NCBI GenBank assembly: GCA_036558645.1
Contig: DATBFG010000029.1
Coordinates: forward strand, 1-64,000
From: DATBFG01 sp036558645
Lineage (GTDB): Bacteria > Acidobacteriota > Terriglobia > Terriglobales > Acidobacteriaceae
Direction: 5' to 3'
DNA length: 64,000 nt
Part shown: one piece after another, positions 52,457 to 60,777 of the stretch
How positions within the stretch are numbered: the first letter of the stretch is position 1
Layout of the letters: every line of letters starts with the position of its first letter
Position numbers and translations under genes: made by a program
Notes under the pieces: model-generated
What the model saw: the letters and a program-made list of their open reading frames with translations, nothing else
What the model was told of the DNA's origin: nothing
The model's database searches: none

Positions 52457-53323
52457 ATGCCGGAGGTCGACGATCTGGAAGTTCTTCGCAGCGTGCTCGA
52501 CGGACTCCATCTTGGAATTTACATCGTTGACCGTGATCGAAGGATCGTCTTCTGGAACAAAGGTGCGGAGAACATCACCGGCTACATCAGCCAGGAAGTG
52601 ATCGGGCGCCGTTGCCAAGACGACCTTCTTGTCCATTGCAATCACGAAGGGACGACGTTGTGTACCTTGCCAGCTTGTCCCCTAGGCGAATGCATGCGCG
52701 GAGGGAAGGATAGCGAGGTAAATCTGTTTGTACGTCACAGAGATGGTTATCGCATTCCTGTGCACGCACAGCATCTACCCCTGAGAGACTGCCGAGGAGC
52801 GATCATCGGCGCCGCGGAAGCGTTCGAGGTGAACTCTGCCAATGAACGAAGGCGCGGCGAGTCGGCGCAAGGCATGCGGGAATCGCCCGCGGAGTTGGGA
52901 GATCGGACCTACATTGAGCATCGATTGCACACCAACCTTGCGCGATGGAATGAATTCCATGTCCCGTTTGCGATTCTTTGCGTTCAGATCGACCACCTAA
53001 GCGATATGCGTGCGAGACTGAGCCATGGGGCAGAGAACGAAGTTACTCGTGCTGTCGGGAATTCCCTGCAGAATGCAATTCGTGAGACCGATTACGTCGG
53101 CTGTTGGAATGAAAATCAATTCCTGATTATTCTCAGCAAGTGTCAGCCCGAGGCAGTAGAGATGGTGGCGGAACGCGTCAAGAAGGTGGCCGGTAGCTCA
53201 CGGGTTCACTGGTGGGGCGATCGCCTTGAATTCACGCTATCGATAGGGCGGGCAATATCTGAAGCGGACGACAGCATTGACTCGATGGTGCGGCGCGCGG
53301 CAAAATCACTCACTTCGAAGTGA
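52457..53323 (+). CDS. PAS-GGDEF protein with degenerate GGDEF motif
   Basis: 288 residues from ATG 52457, which has AGGAG 8 bases upstream; an ATG at 52433 lacks one. The PAS domain (about 8-125) starts with LRSVLDGLHLGIYIVDRDRR and carries a cysteine cluster (Cys53, 61, 69, 74, 80, 112) that might bind a metal or react to redox state. The GGDEF-fold domain follows; the motif expected as GGDEF reads NENQF at 218-222. Diguanylate cyclase activity is unlikely. It may be a redox/ligand sensor or enzyme partner. Confidence 0.82.
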   Translation: MPEVDDLEVLRSVLDGLHLGIYIVDRDRRIVFWNKGAENITGYISQEVIGRRCQDDLLVHCNHEGTTLCTLPACPLGECMRGGKDSEVNLFVRHRDGYRIPVHAQHLPLRDCRGAIIGAAEAFEVNSANERRRGESAQGMRESPAELGDRTYIEHRLHTNLARWNEFHVPFAILCVQIDHLSDMRARLSHGAENEVTRAVGNSLQNAIRETDYVGCWNENQFLIILSKCQPEAVEMVAERVKKVAGSSRVHWWGDRLEFTLSIGRAISEADDSIDSMVRRAAKSLTSK

Positions 53324-53423
53324 CGCAAGCAGCATTCCGCGCTGAGAACAAACGATAGGTAGATAACAAACTTCGTTTTCATGCTTGGTTGCTTTTGGCC
53401 AGTAGGGACCATCAAACACGGCA

Positions 53424-53741
53424 CTAGTTAGGTAAAGCCGTTGCCGATATCTCTTCAAGCATTTGTTGAGCTGCCGTCTGCAAGCCAGCCAGTTCGCGCT
53501 TAATCCTGCGCTCATCATAAAGATTGTTCTTGCACTCATCGAGCATTCGGAGGGTCAGCTCCTTCGAACTGCGACAGCCGGAACGAGCCATGCTCTCCCG
53601 CAGGGACGCATACACGGTGAGCTCGTTGGTCTTAAGCAAATCGGCGATCTGATGGGTTTCCAGCCCGAGAGAAAACAACAGAACAGTTCGGAATTGCTGG
53701 GAATTCAAGATGTCCAGCAAAGTAAAAAAATCGAATTCCAT
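53424..53741 (-). CDS. LuxR-like HTH-only small protein (third in the window)
   Basis: 105 residues. FRTVLLFSLGLETHQIADLL then KTNELTVYASLRESMARSG forms a LuxR/sigma-4-type HTH; the C-terminal 40 residues are a charged helix (ECKNNLYDERRIKRELAGLQ). It lacks any sensor domain. It is more divergent than the paired HTH genes at 31.8 and 35.6 kb. TAGGAG lies 9 bases before ATG 53741. It is divergent from nrfHA, with 176 bases between starts, so could regulate it. Confidence 0.7.
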   Translation of the reverse strand: MEFDFFTLLDILNSQQFRTVLLFSLGLETHQIADLLKTNELTVYASLRESMARSGCRSSKELTLRMLDECKNNLYDERRIKRELAGLQTAAQQMLEEISATALPN

Positions 53742-53846
53742 GGACTTGCACTCCTACATCGAGAGTACGAGCTAACAAGGATTTGGTCTTTGCGCTTAAG
53801 CAATGATTCGAGTTGAACGGAATTGCTTGTTCGGCTTTCGGAAAAG

Positions 53847-53861
53847 ACACTTGACAAGTGT
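53847..53861. promoter_or_regulatory. palindrome in the nrfHA promoter region
   Basis: ACACTTGACAAGTGT is a perfect 7-bp inverted repeat around one base, 57 bases before the nrfH ATG. TTGACA inside it could serve as a -35 element, so a bound protein would block it. It is not a canonical FNR (TTGAT-N4-ATCAA) site. Confidence 0.45.
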
Positions 53862-53917
53862 TCTTAGGTATTTGCAAGTACAACCCGGAAGCGTATCTTG
53901 ATCGGGAACATCGCACC

Positions 53918-54433
53918 ATGGACCGCAAGACTTACGCTATTACTTTCGCCGCAGTGATGCTGGGAGCGGCCGTCGGCCTGGGCACCTATACGTTTATCTA
54001 TGCCAAGGGATATTCGTATATGACTGATGATCCGGCAGCCTGTACGAATTGCCACGTGATGCGGGCTCAATACGATGCTTGGATGAAATCTAGCCATCGT
54101 TTCGTCGCAACCTGCAACGACTGCCACACGCCGCACAACATCATTGGCAAGTATGCTGTGAAAGCGAACAACGGATTCTGGCATTCGTTCTACTTCACCA
54201 GCGGGAAATATCCCGACACTATCGAGATCACGAAATTCGATCACCAGGTCGCTGAGAACGCCTGCCGCCGTTGCCATGAGTCGATCACTTCGGCGATCGA
54301 CGGCAATGTAGTGCATGGAAAGGCTGAAGGCTTGTTATGTACCCGCTGCCACAATTCAGTAGGTCATTCCGAGTCGGCCTCAGCAATGCTAAACCAGGGT
54401 TCACTTCGGAGTTCTTATGAACGCTCCAAGTAG
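53918..54433 (+). CDS. nrfH: cytochrome c nitrite reductase small subunit (menaquinol dehydrogenase)
   Basis: Membrane-anchored NapC/NirT-family tetrahaem cytochrome passing electrons from menaquinol to NrfA. 171 residues from ATG 53918. The transmembrane anchor is at about 8-28. Four CXXCH haem sites are present: CTNCH 42-46, CNDCH 66-70, CRRCH 116-120 and CTRCH 141-145. The frame goes upstream to 53858, but that would place extra residues over the promoter palindrome. It overlaps nrfA by 17 bases. Confidence 0.93.
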   Translation: MDRKTYAITFAAVMLGAAVGLGTYTFIYAKGYSYMTDDPAACTNCHVMRAQYDAWMKSSHRFVATCNDCHTPHNIIGKYAVKANNGFWHSFYFTSGKYPDTIEITKFDHQVAENACRRCHESITSAIDGNVVHGKAEGLLCTRCHNSVGHSESASAMLNQGSLRSSYERSK

Positions 54434-55877
54434 TTCCGAGTCGAAACGCGCGCGCCGGCTTTTTATCACAGTAGTGATATTGGCGGGGGTGGCAATGTTG
54501 GCCGTCACCGGCCTCCTAATCAACATTTTCGAGCGCAAGCAGGAAGCCAAGAATCCGTTTTATCGGGTTGTGGAATTGGACGACACAATCGACGATCCGG
54601 CGGTATGGGCAAAAAACTTCCCCATGCAGTACGACCTTTATCAGCGTACCGTGGATATGCAGCGCACAAAATACGGCGGCAGTGAGGCGCTGCCGCATTC
54701 ACCGACGCAGGCGGATCCACGATCGGTTGTTGCCAAGTCGAAACTGGAAGAGGATCCACGCCTGAAAACGATTTGGGCGGGTTACTCATTTTCCGTCGAT
54801 TATCGGGAGCGACGCGGCCACGCGTACATGCTCGAGGATCAGATGTTCACAGAACGGCAGAAGGCGAATCCGCCTGCCATGTGCATCAACTGTCATGCCT
54901 CGGTGGTTACAACGTTCTTGAAACTGGGGGATGGTGACCTCACCAAGGGATTCAATGTCATCAGCGACTCGCACATGACGTATTCCCAGATCCGAGAACA
55001 AGTGAAACACCCCATTGCCTGCATTGATTGTCACGATCCGAAGACCATACAGTTGCGCGTAAGCCGCCCCGCATTCATCGAGGGGATTCGCGCTCTAAAA
55101 GCGTCCCAGGGTGTCCAGAATTACGATGTGAACACGATGGCTACGCGCCAGGAGATGCGATCCTTCGTCTGCGGACAGTGTCACGTGACGTACTACTTCC
55201 AGCCTCCCAACAAACGTCTGACCTTCCCGTGGGGGAAGGGGTTGAAGGTGGAGAACATCATTGCCGTGGAAGATGAGCAGAAACTGAAGGAATGGGACCA
55301 TCCGGATAGCGGAGCGGCCTTAATCAAGGCCCGGCATCCGGAGTTCGAAATGTGGAACCAGGGAATCCATGCACGCTCAGGCGTTGCGTGTGCGGACTGT
55401 CACATGCCATACATGCGACAAGGTGGGCTGAAGATCAGTGATCACCACGTCAACAGCCCTTTGTTGAAAATCAACCGGTCATGTCAGACATGCCATCACT
55501 TTCCAGAAGAGGAATTGAAAGCTCGGGTCGAAGACATCCAGGACACCTTCTTCAATCTGCGTAACACGGCTCTGGATGCGCTGGTAGACCTGATTAATGA
55601 CATTAAGGCGGAGAAGGCGAAGGGTGCCAGCGACGCTCAACTCGCACAAGCGCGCGATTACCAGCGCAAGGGCCAATTCATGATTGATTTTGTGATGTCG
55701 GAGAACTCGATGGGCTTCCACGCCCCGCAAGAGGCGACGAGAATCCTCGGGGACGCGATCAATCTGTGCCGATTAGGACAACTCACGTTGCATGGAGCCC
55801 CGGCCCCGAGTCATAACCCGCCGATGATCGAGAACATATCGACGAGTTCGGAGGCGACATCTCCCGGCACTAGGTAA
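54417..55877 (+). CDS. nrfA: pentahaem cytochrome c nitrite reductase (CXXCH-type catalytic haem)
   Basis: Reduces nitrite to ammonium at the outer face of the membrane. 486 residues with five CXXCH motifs at 156-160, 202-206, 252-256, 325-329 and 356-360. CGQCHVTYYF and CADCHMPY are family hallmarks. In E. coli-type NrfA the first, catalytic haem has CXXCK; here it is CINCH, so His would be the proximal ligand. An uncleaved-looking helix at about 15-35 suggests membrane anchoring. CGGAG precedes the ATG, which overlaps nrfH by 17 bases. No haem lyase NrfEFG is in the window. Confidence 0.93.
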   Translation: MNAPSSSESKRARRLFITVVILAGVAMLAVTGLLINIFERKQEAKNPFYRVVELDDTIDDPAVWAKNFPMQYDLYQRTVDMQRTKYGGSEALPHSPTQADPRSVVAKSKLEEDPRLKTIWAGYSFSVDYRERRGHAYMLEDQMFTERQKANPPAMCINCHASVVTTFLKLGDGDLTKGFNVISDSHMTYSQIREQVKHPIACIDCHDPKTIQLRVSRPAFIEGIRALKASQGVQNYDVNTMATRQEMRSFVCGQCHVTYYFQPPNKRLTFPWGKGLKVENIIAVEDEQKLKEWDHPDSGAALIKARHPEFEMWNQGIHARSGVACADCHMPYMRQGGLKISDHHVNSPLLKINRSCQTCHHFPEEELKARVEDIQDTFFNLRNTALDALVDLINDIKAEKAKGASDAQLAQARDYQRKGQFMIDFVMSENSMGFHAPQEATRILGDAINLCRLGQLTLHGAPAPSHNPPMIENISTSSEATSPGTR

Positions 55878-55881
55878 AAAT

Positions 55882-55914
55882 CTACGTGTCGCCGGCCTTA
55901 GCAACCGGCGACAC
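55882..55914 (-). terminator. hairpin terminator between convergent genes
   Basis: A perfect 10-bp stem (GTGTCGCCGG at 55886-55895, CCGGCGACAC at 55905-55914) with a 9-base loop. Reading the minus strand, the stem is followed by GTAGATTTTTACC, so it can end the gene at 55946-56293 and may also stop nrfHA transcripts. Confidence 0.65.
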
Positions 55915-55945
55915 CTCGACCTCTGTGGGCACCGGACGCGAAGAA

Positions 55946-56293
55946 CTACTGGGCTGCGGGTGCTGCGAGCTTCTCCACGCGGACGACTGTGCACTTGACT
56001 TCTTTCCCGGCTGTGGATTTCAGCTTGGTCTTATCGCCGTCAATTTCATATTTCACGTCGCTGCCGACCACAAACTCAGTTGCTTTAACATCTGTCTTGG
56101 GACTGGTTCGACAGGTGTAGTGGTTTCCCGCAACCTCAAAAATGAAATCGTACTGCTGCTTCTTTTTGTCCTTCGTGTCGGTGGTACCTGCCGGTTGAAC
56201 GTCCTTCAGGGTTGTCGATCCCTTATCCTTCTTGGCGCTGGCGCTAAGCACGCAGAACAGTAACAAGATAAGAACCGCAATCCACCTTCGCAT
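55946..56293 (-). CDS. small secreted protein, unknown
   Basis: 115 residues with a signal peptide (RRWIAVLILLLFCVLSASA, cut near residue 20). The mature part is Lys-rich: KDKGSTTLKDVQ, then a short beta domain with YDFIFEVAGNHYTCRTSPKT and VKYEIDGDKTKLKSTAGKEV. Two cysteines in the mature part could pair. AGGAGGG lies 8 bases upstream. It resembles small acidobacterial periplasmic proteins; function unknown. Confidence 0.75.
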   Translation of the reverse strand: MRRWIAVLILLLFCVLSASAKKDKGSTTLKDVQPAGTTDTKDKKKQQYDFIFEVAGNHYTCRTSPKTDVKATEFVVGSDVKYEIDGDKTKLKSTAGKEVKCTVVRVEKLAAPAAQ

Positions 56294-56700
56294 AACCTAC
56301 CCTCCTAGGTCGAACGCGCCAATTGTACATGGATCGAAGCATTGAACCACTGTCTACGCTGGCAGGGGTGTCGGAAGTATTCGGGGCGAGAAGGCAGTCG
56401 CAGAAGATCGGGAAGCGAGACCGGAGGCGGAAGGAAACTTGAAAGGCGCGCGCGGCTGGCCTAGATGGCGGCGGCCAACCGCGCATTCAGTTCAAGAGGT
56501 GCTTGCTACTGCCATCGGCTGATGCCAACACTTCGCAGTGCCTGGCACCTCCCGAACCCACGGCTGTCGCAAAGAAGGAACGACTTTGCGGAGAACTAAA
56601 GGCACCGCGAGTTTGTGCCCTATGGTTCCCTCGAGCGCATCCACGACGCTCGTCATCCGTGTCATACAGCGCGCCCACCCATGTCATATGATTCCCTTGT
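56294..56700. other. 407-base intergenic region
   Basis: Between two minus-strand secreted-protein genes. No frame has a ribosome site and recognisable product, and no strong hairpin was found. It probably contains the promoter of the gene at 55946-56293. Confidence 0.4.
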
Positions 56701-57222
56701 CTACTTCAGCATGAGCAAAGGCCCGGCGTTGTCGGGGAAATTGCTCGTGCTGAGAACGAGAATCCCACCCTCGTGATCCCCATCAAAGGGCGTTACGAAA
56801 CCCGAGCAGCCGGCATTAGCAGCATCGTTGGGGTCGGCGAACCAGATGCCGATGTGATCCATCTGAACAGGAGGATCAGTAACGATGAAGGATTCGGCAC
56901 TGAAGATACCGACGAAGTCGCCGACTCCGTGACCATGAGCATCGGTTTGGATTTCGCCTTGATACCAGGACAGGCCGAACGGAAGGGAATTGTGCTGCGT
57001 AATAAACGTAGTGAATGAATTATGTGCTGTTAAGCCGAAGACCTCGATGTGCATGTCCTGAACCGAACCCAGGTCATTGACTGTGACTCGACCGCGGGAC
57101 GTCGAAGGCAGGCATGTTGCTCCGGAGGCATGGACCATGTTGAAGCTGATACTGTCTCCGGCGGCGGCATGGGCGATTCCGGTCAATATAGAAAGCAAAA
57201 GTGCGAGCAAAGTACTTCTCAT
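56701..57222 (-). CDS. secreted beta-rich protein, unknown
   Basis: 173 residues with a signal peptide (STLLALLLSILTGIAHAAAG, cut near residue 20). The mature protein has SFNMVHASGATCLPSTSRGR, VTVNDLGSVQDMHIEVFGLT and FTTFITQHNSLPFGLSWYQG, a regular beta-strand pattern that recalls CHRD-like or Ig-like secreted domains without a firm match. Two cysteines (about 37 and 142) could form a disulfide. GGGGAG precedes the ATG. Confidence 0.7.
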   Translation of the reverse strand: MRSTLLALLLSILTGIAHAAAGDSISFNMVHASGATCLPSTSRGRVTVNDLGSVQDMHIEVFGLTAHNSFTTFITQHNSLPFGLSWYQGEIQTDAHGHGVGDFVGIFSAESFIVTDPPVQMDHIGIWFADPNDAANAGCSGFVTPFDGDHEGGILVLSTSNFPDNAGPLLMLK

Positions 57223-57450
57223 TGATTCTCCCCTTTATCTCGGGGCATTCACGAAGTGGCTGTTCTTAATCCACGACGTTGATGCCCTTCTACTTGGGAA
57301 AATCGGAAAGTGGACCGAAAAGACGACAGGTGCAGCGAGCATGCCGGTACCGGTGAACAAGACAAGAACTCACAGCGAAACCCGTGGGGGCTATCTGTTA
57401 ATTCTGCCAGTGTGTGGTCGCCCTGCGGCGAATTCTAATGGCGAACGACT

Positions 57451-59913
57451 ATGAATGGACAGCTTGTAAGTGGTAAATCTGTCATTGAATTTCTTCGGCG
57501 AACGTTCCGCGCAGTAGTCTTCCTCGCGCTAGTTTCTACCTGCGTTTTTGCCCAATCAACATTGCCAGATCATCCACAGCCGCAACCGCCGGACCATCCG
57601 CAGCCACAACAGCCTCTGCCAGATGCGCCTAGGCCGCAAACGTCCATGCCCCCTAAACCACAGCCATCGGCGGCGAAGCCACCCACCAAGCAAACGGTGG
57701 ACGATGATTGGCCTCGGAAGTTCGCGCACGGAAACGAAACGATCTCGATGTACCAGCCGCAAATCGATGATTGGAAGGATGACCAATTACAGGCATATGC
57801 GGCTCTCTCGGTAGGAACGCAGGGGAGCGAGACACTCAAGTACGGTGTTATCTGGTTCAACGCCCGGACCGAGGTGGATAAGGTCAACCGGCAGGTCACG
57901 CTCGATAATTTCCAAGTTACCAAGGTCAAGTTTCCCACCGTTGAAACCAAGGAAGCGGAATATCAATCGTTTTTGCAGTCTCAAATGCCAGCAAAATCAA
58001 AGGTGATCGCGCTGGATCGTCTGGAAGCGGCACTGGCTGTTAGTGATGCGGAAGAGTCGCAGGTCAAGGGATTCCCGGTTAAGAACGATCCTCCCAAGAT
58101 CATCTTCAGTATGAAGCCGGCCATGCTGGTAATGATCGATGGCCCGGCACAGTTCCGAGACATCGGGGGAACGGACTTGCGGTTGGTCTTGAATTCGAAA
58201 GCCGTCGTCCTTCTGGATACCAAGAAAAACAAGTACTACCTAAATGTCATGGATGGGTGGATGGAATCACTCAACTTGCTAGGCGGTCCCTGGACGTACG
58301 TAAGCAAGATCCCGGACGACATGAAAGAAATCACGAAGGGAATTATGGAACGGCAGCAGGCGAAACTGCCGGAGGGGACAACACCACCTTCCCTCAAGCA
58401 AGCCAACAAGGAAAAGAAGATTCCAGAGATCAAGGTGACCACAGAGCCGACGGAACTATTGGTGACCGAAGGCGCCCCGCTGTATGAAGCAATTCCGGAG
58501 ACCGGCCTGGACTTCGTGAAGAACACGACGGCCAACATCTTCCGCGAGAATGCTGGTTCCAACTATTACGTTCTTCTGGCGGGCCGGTGGTTCAAGTCCA
58601 ATTCGCTGGAGAGCGGGTCGTGGACGTTTGTTGATGGCGAGCATCTGCCGACCGGCTTCAGCTTGATCCCCGAGAGCAGCGCCAAGGCCAACGTGCTCGC
58701 GTCTGTGCCCGGGACCGGTCCTGCCAGGGAAGCTCTGATTGCGAACTCGATTCCGCAGACAGCTACGATTACGCGCAACGAAGCCCATCTAGAAGTGCAG
58801 TACGACGGGGAACCTCAGTTCAAGAATATTGAAGGCACACAACTGGAATACGCAGCGAATACGGCAACGCCTGTCATTCGGGTAGCTGATAAGAATTACT
58901 ACGCCGTGGAGAACGCAGTTTGGTTTGTTGGGCCGTCCCCGAATGGGCCGTGGGTTGTTGCAACGCAGGTACCGGCAGAAATCTATGCGATTCCACCTAG
59001 TGCGCCACTGCACTACGTAACCTACGTCAAGGTGTATAGCTCGACGCCGGAAGTAGTCCACGTAGGCTACACCCCGGGCTACTACGGCACAGTGGTCTCT
59101 TCCTGGACCACCACTGTTGTCTACGGCACAGGCTGGTATTACCCGCCCTACGTCGGTCAGTACTGGTATGGAGCACCGTACACATACGGCGTGGGGGTTG
59201 CTACGACTTGGAACTCAGGCACTGGATGGAGCATCACGTTCGGAGTCGGCTACTCCTACGGCTATCCATACTACTATCCGTGGTGGGGGCCTTGGGGATA
59301 TTACGGAGCATGCTGCTGGGGGCCAGCTTGGGGATACGGCTATGGCGGTTATGCGGCGGCGAACGTTTACGGGCGCTGGGGGAATACGGCATACGCAGGG
59401 ACGCGCGCAGCTTGGGCGAATCCTTACACCGGAAATTACGGCGCGGCGAGCAGAACGGCATTCCAAAACACACAGCGAGGCACGTATGGCGTAGCCGGTC
59501 GAGGAACGAACACGAATATCTACACGGGTAATACCTACGGTGGCCGCGGTGCTGTCGCTTACGATCCAAAAACGGGCATCGTCGCCGGTGGCGGAGCAGG
59601 GTACGCGGGGAACATTTACAGCGGAGCGGGCACGGCGGGGCGCGGCGGCTTTGCTTATAACACCAATACTGGTGCCGGAATCGCTGCGGGAAACGACAAC
59701 GTTTACGCCGGCAAAGACGGTACGGTGTACCGATATGATCGGCAGAACGGGAACTGGTCGCAGAATTCGGGCAACGGATGGCAATCCACCAATAAACCGC
59801 AGCCCAGTCTTCAACAGCAGGAACGAGCGCGCTCGGTCGGGCAACAACGTACGCAAAACTTCAGCCGCTCGATGGGAGGAGGGATGCGTACGGGCGGAGG
59901 CCGTAGGAGATGA
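57451..59913 (+). CDS. large secreted protein with three internal repeats and Tyr/Gly/Trp-rich tail
   Basis: 820 residues. A signal-type segment ends near residue 34 (VFLALVSTCVFAQ), followed by a Pro-rich spacer with repeated PDHPQPQ. A folded region follows, then three repeats of about 70-75 residues near 221-290, 333-405 and 446-515; each has G-x-P-x-F/Y, a GTDL-like turn, KNxYYxxxxGxW and GxWxxV. From about 530 to 730 the chain is rich in Tyr, Gly and Trp (YYPWWGPWGYYGACCWGPAW), then Gly/Asn repeats, ending in GGGMRTGGGRRR. It is probably surface-associated. Function unknown; it may be a matrix or adhesion protein. Confidence 0.85.
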   Translation: MNGQLVSGKSVIEFLRRTFRAVVFLALVSTCVFAQSTLPDHPQPQPPDHPQPQQPLPDAPRPQTSMPPKPQPSAAKPPTKQTVDDDWPRKFAHGNETISMYQPQIDDWKDDQLQAYAALSVGTQGSETLKYGVIWFNARTEVDKVNRQVTLDNFQVTKVKFPTVETKEAEYQSFLQSQMPAKSKVIALDRLEAALAVSDAEESQVKGFPVKNDPPKIIFSMKPAMLVMIDGPAQFRDIGGTDLRLVLNSKAVVLLDTKKNKYYLNVMDGWMESLNLLGGPWTYVSKIPDDMKEITKGIMERQQAKLPEGTTPPSLKQANKEKKIPEIKVTTEPTELLVTEGAPLYEAIPETGLDFVKNTTANIFRENAGSNYYVLLAGRWFKSNSLESGSWTFVDGEHLPTGFSLIPESSAKANVLASVPGTGPAREALIANSIPQTATITRNEAHLEVQYDGEPQFKNIEGTQLEYAANTATPVIRVADKNYYAVENAVWFVGPSPNGPWVVATQVPAEIYAIPPSAPLHYVTYVKVYSSTPEVVHVGYTPGYYGTVVSSWTTTVVYGTGWYYPPYVGQYWYGAPYTYGVGVATTWNSGTGWSITFGVGYSYGYPYYYPWWGPWGYYGACCWGPAWGYGYGGYAAANVYGRWGNTAYAGTRAAWANPYTGNYGAASRTAFQNTQRGTYGVAGRGTNTNIYTGNTYGGRGAVAYDPKTGIVAGGGAGYAGNIYSGAGTAGRGGFAYNTNTGAGIAAGNDNVYAGKDGTVYRYDRQNGNWSQNSGNGWQSTNKPQPSLQQQERARSVGQQRTQNFSRSMGGGMRTGGGRRR

Positions 59914-59920
59914 GCCTCGC

Positions 59921-59955
59921 AGAAAAGAAAAAGGGCCCAGTTTCCCGAGCCCCTT
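59921..59955 (-). terminator. terminator for the 59978-60544 gene
   Basis: 59931-59940 and 59945-59955 form a stem of about ten pairs with one bulge and two wobble pairs and a GAAA-type loop on the minus strand, followed by TTTTTCTTTTCT. It lies 23 bases after the minus-strand stop. Confidence 0.72.
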
Positions 59956-59977
59956 CCTTGCATGTGCTGTTCAAAAA

Positions 59978-60544
59978 CTAATAGCGACCACCGCCAGAAG
60001 CTACCGCACCGAAAGGCGTGTTTGGCGGAATATTGTAGTGCACATAAATATCGCGCATGCGTCCTTCCATGCTACGCACTTCATCCCAGTTGTTAGTAGC
60101 GCGATACTGTTGCCACCGAGAAAAGTAGCTGTCGAAGCGCCGCTGATCATCTGGTGACAGCCGAGCTGCCGTGCCCCAGCTCCCGTATCCGTGGTCATTC
60201 CGCCAGTCACCGTCGCGATCTCCACCCCAACCTCCCTGGCCATTCGTGGCAATCCGTCCATACGGAGTGCTGGCTGGAATTCCATAGTGCTGGTAGATGT
60301 CCTGCATGCGTTTTTCCATGCTGGCGATTTCATCACCGTTGTTGGTTCGCCTGTACTCAAGCCAACGGGAGTAGTAGCTGTCGAAACGACGCTGATCATC
60401 GGGCGAGAGCCGCGGCCCTCCGTACCCGTACTGGTACCAGCTTGCTGGGACGACCCGATAGTCCCGGTAATAGTTTTGCGCCTGCGACAATGCCGGCAAC
60501 GCTAAAACTATTAACCCTGCGCACATTGCCAAAAATCTGTTCAT
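59978..60544 (-). CDS. secreted protein with a tandem duplicated 65-residue module
   Basis: 188 residues with a signal peptide cut near ALSQA (residue 22). Two near-copies of one module follow: RLSPDDQRRFDSYYSRWLEY with RTNNGDEIASMEKRMQDIY and YGIPASTPYG, then RLSPDDQRRFDSYFSRWQQY with RATNNWDEVRSMEGRMRDIY and YNIPPNTPFG. The second copy is thus almost the first again, suggesting recent internal duplication. A Gly/Asp/Trp-rich linker separates them. AGGAGG precedes the ATG. No family is recognised; helical, probably periplasmic. Confidence 0.82.
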   Translation of the reverse strand: MNRFLAMCAGLIVLALPALSQAQNYYRDYRVVPASWYQYGYGGPRLSPDDQRRFDSYYSRWLEYRRTNNGDEIASMEKRMQDIYQHYGIPASTPYGRIATNGQGGWGGDRDGDWRNDHGYGSWGTAARLSPDDQRRFDSYFSRWQQYRATNNWDEVRSMEGRMRDIYVHYNIPPNTPFGAVASGGGRY

Positions 60545-60777
60545 AGCCCCTCCTGCTAGAGCAGTTCCACAGACGCTACTTACCGCCTGTATACAGTGAG
60601 AGGATTTGGGAGATCAGCGGGTTGCTACGCTAGAGCAAAGTTTTGTAAACGGCTGAATAGGGGTAGAGGGAGTGTTCAGCGGAGAACAGTACGATGGGAC
60701 TAAAGTTATCAGTGAGTTTAGAAGGCAAAAAGACAATCGAGAGGCAAACTCCAAACTCAGAACTAGAAACTCATTGG

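Noticed and set aside
53858..53917. Upstream start for nrfH at 53858
   Set aside because: Would add 20 residues unlike NrfH N-termini and start within the palindrome; the membrane helix follows directly after ATG 53918.
55886..55914. Hairpin as a nrfA plus-strand terminator only
   Set aside because: The plus-strand side lacks a T-run; the T-run is on the minus-strand side, so it was assigned to the minus gene, possibly acting on both.
59215..59856. 213-codon minus-strand frame
   Set aside because: Antisense to the Tyr/Gly-rich tail of the large secreted protein; a product of biased composition.
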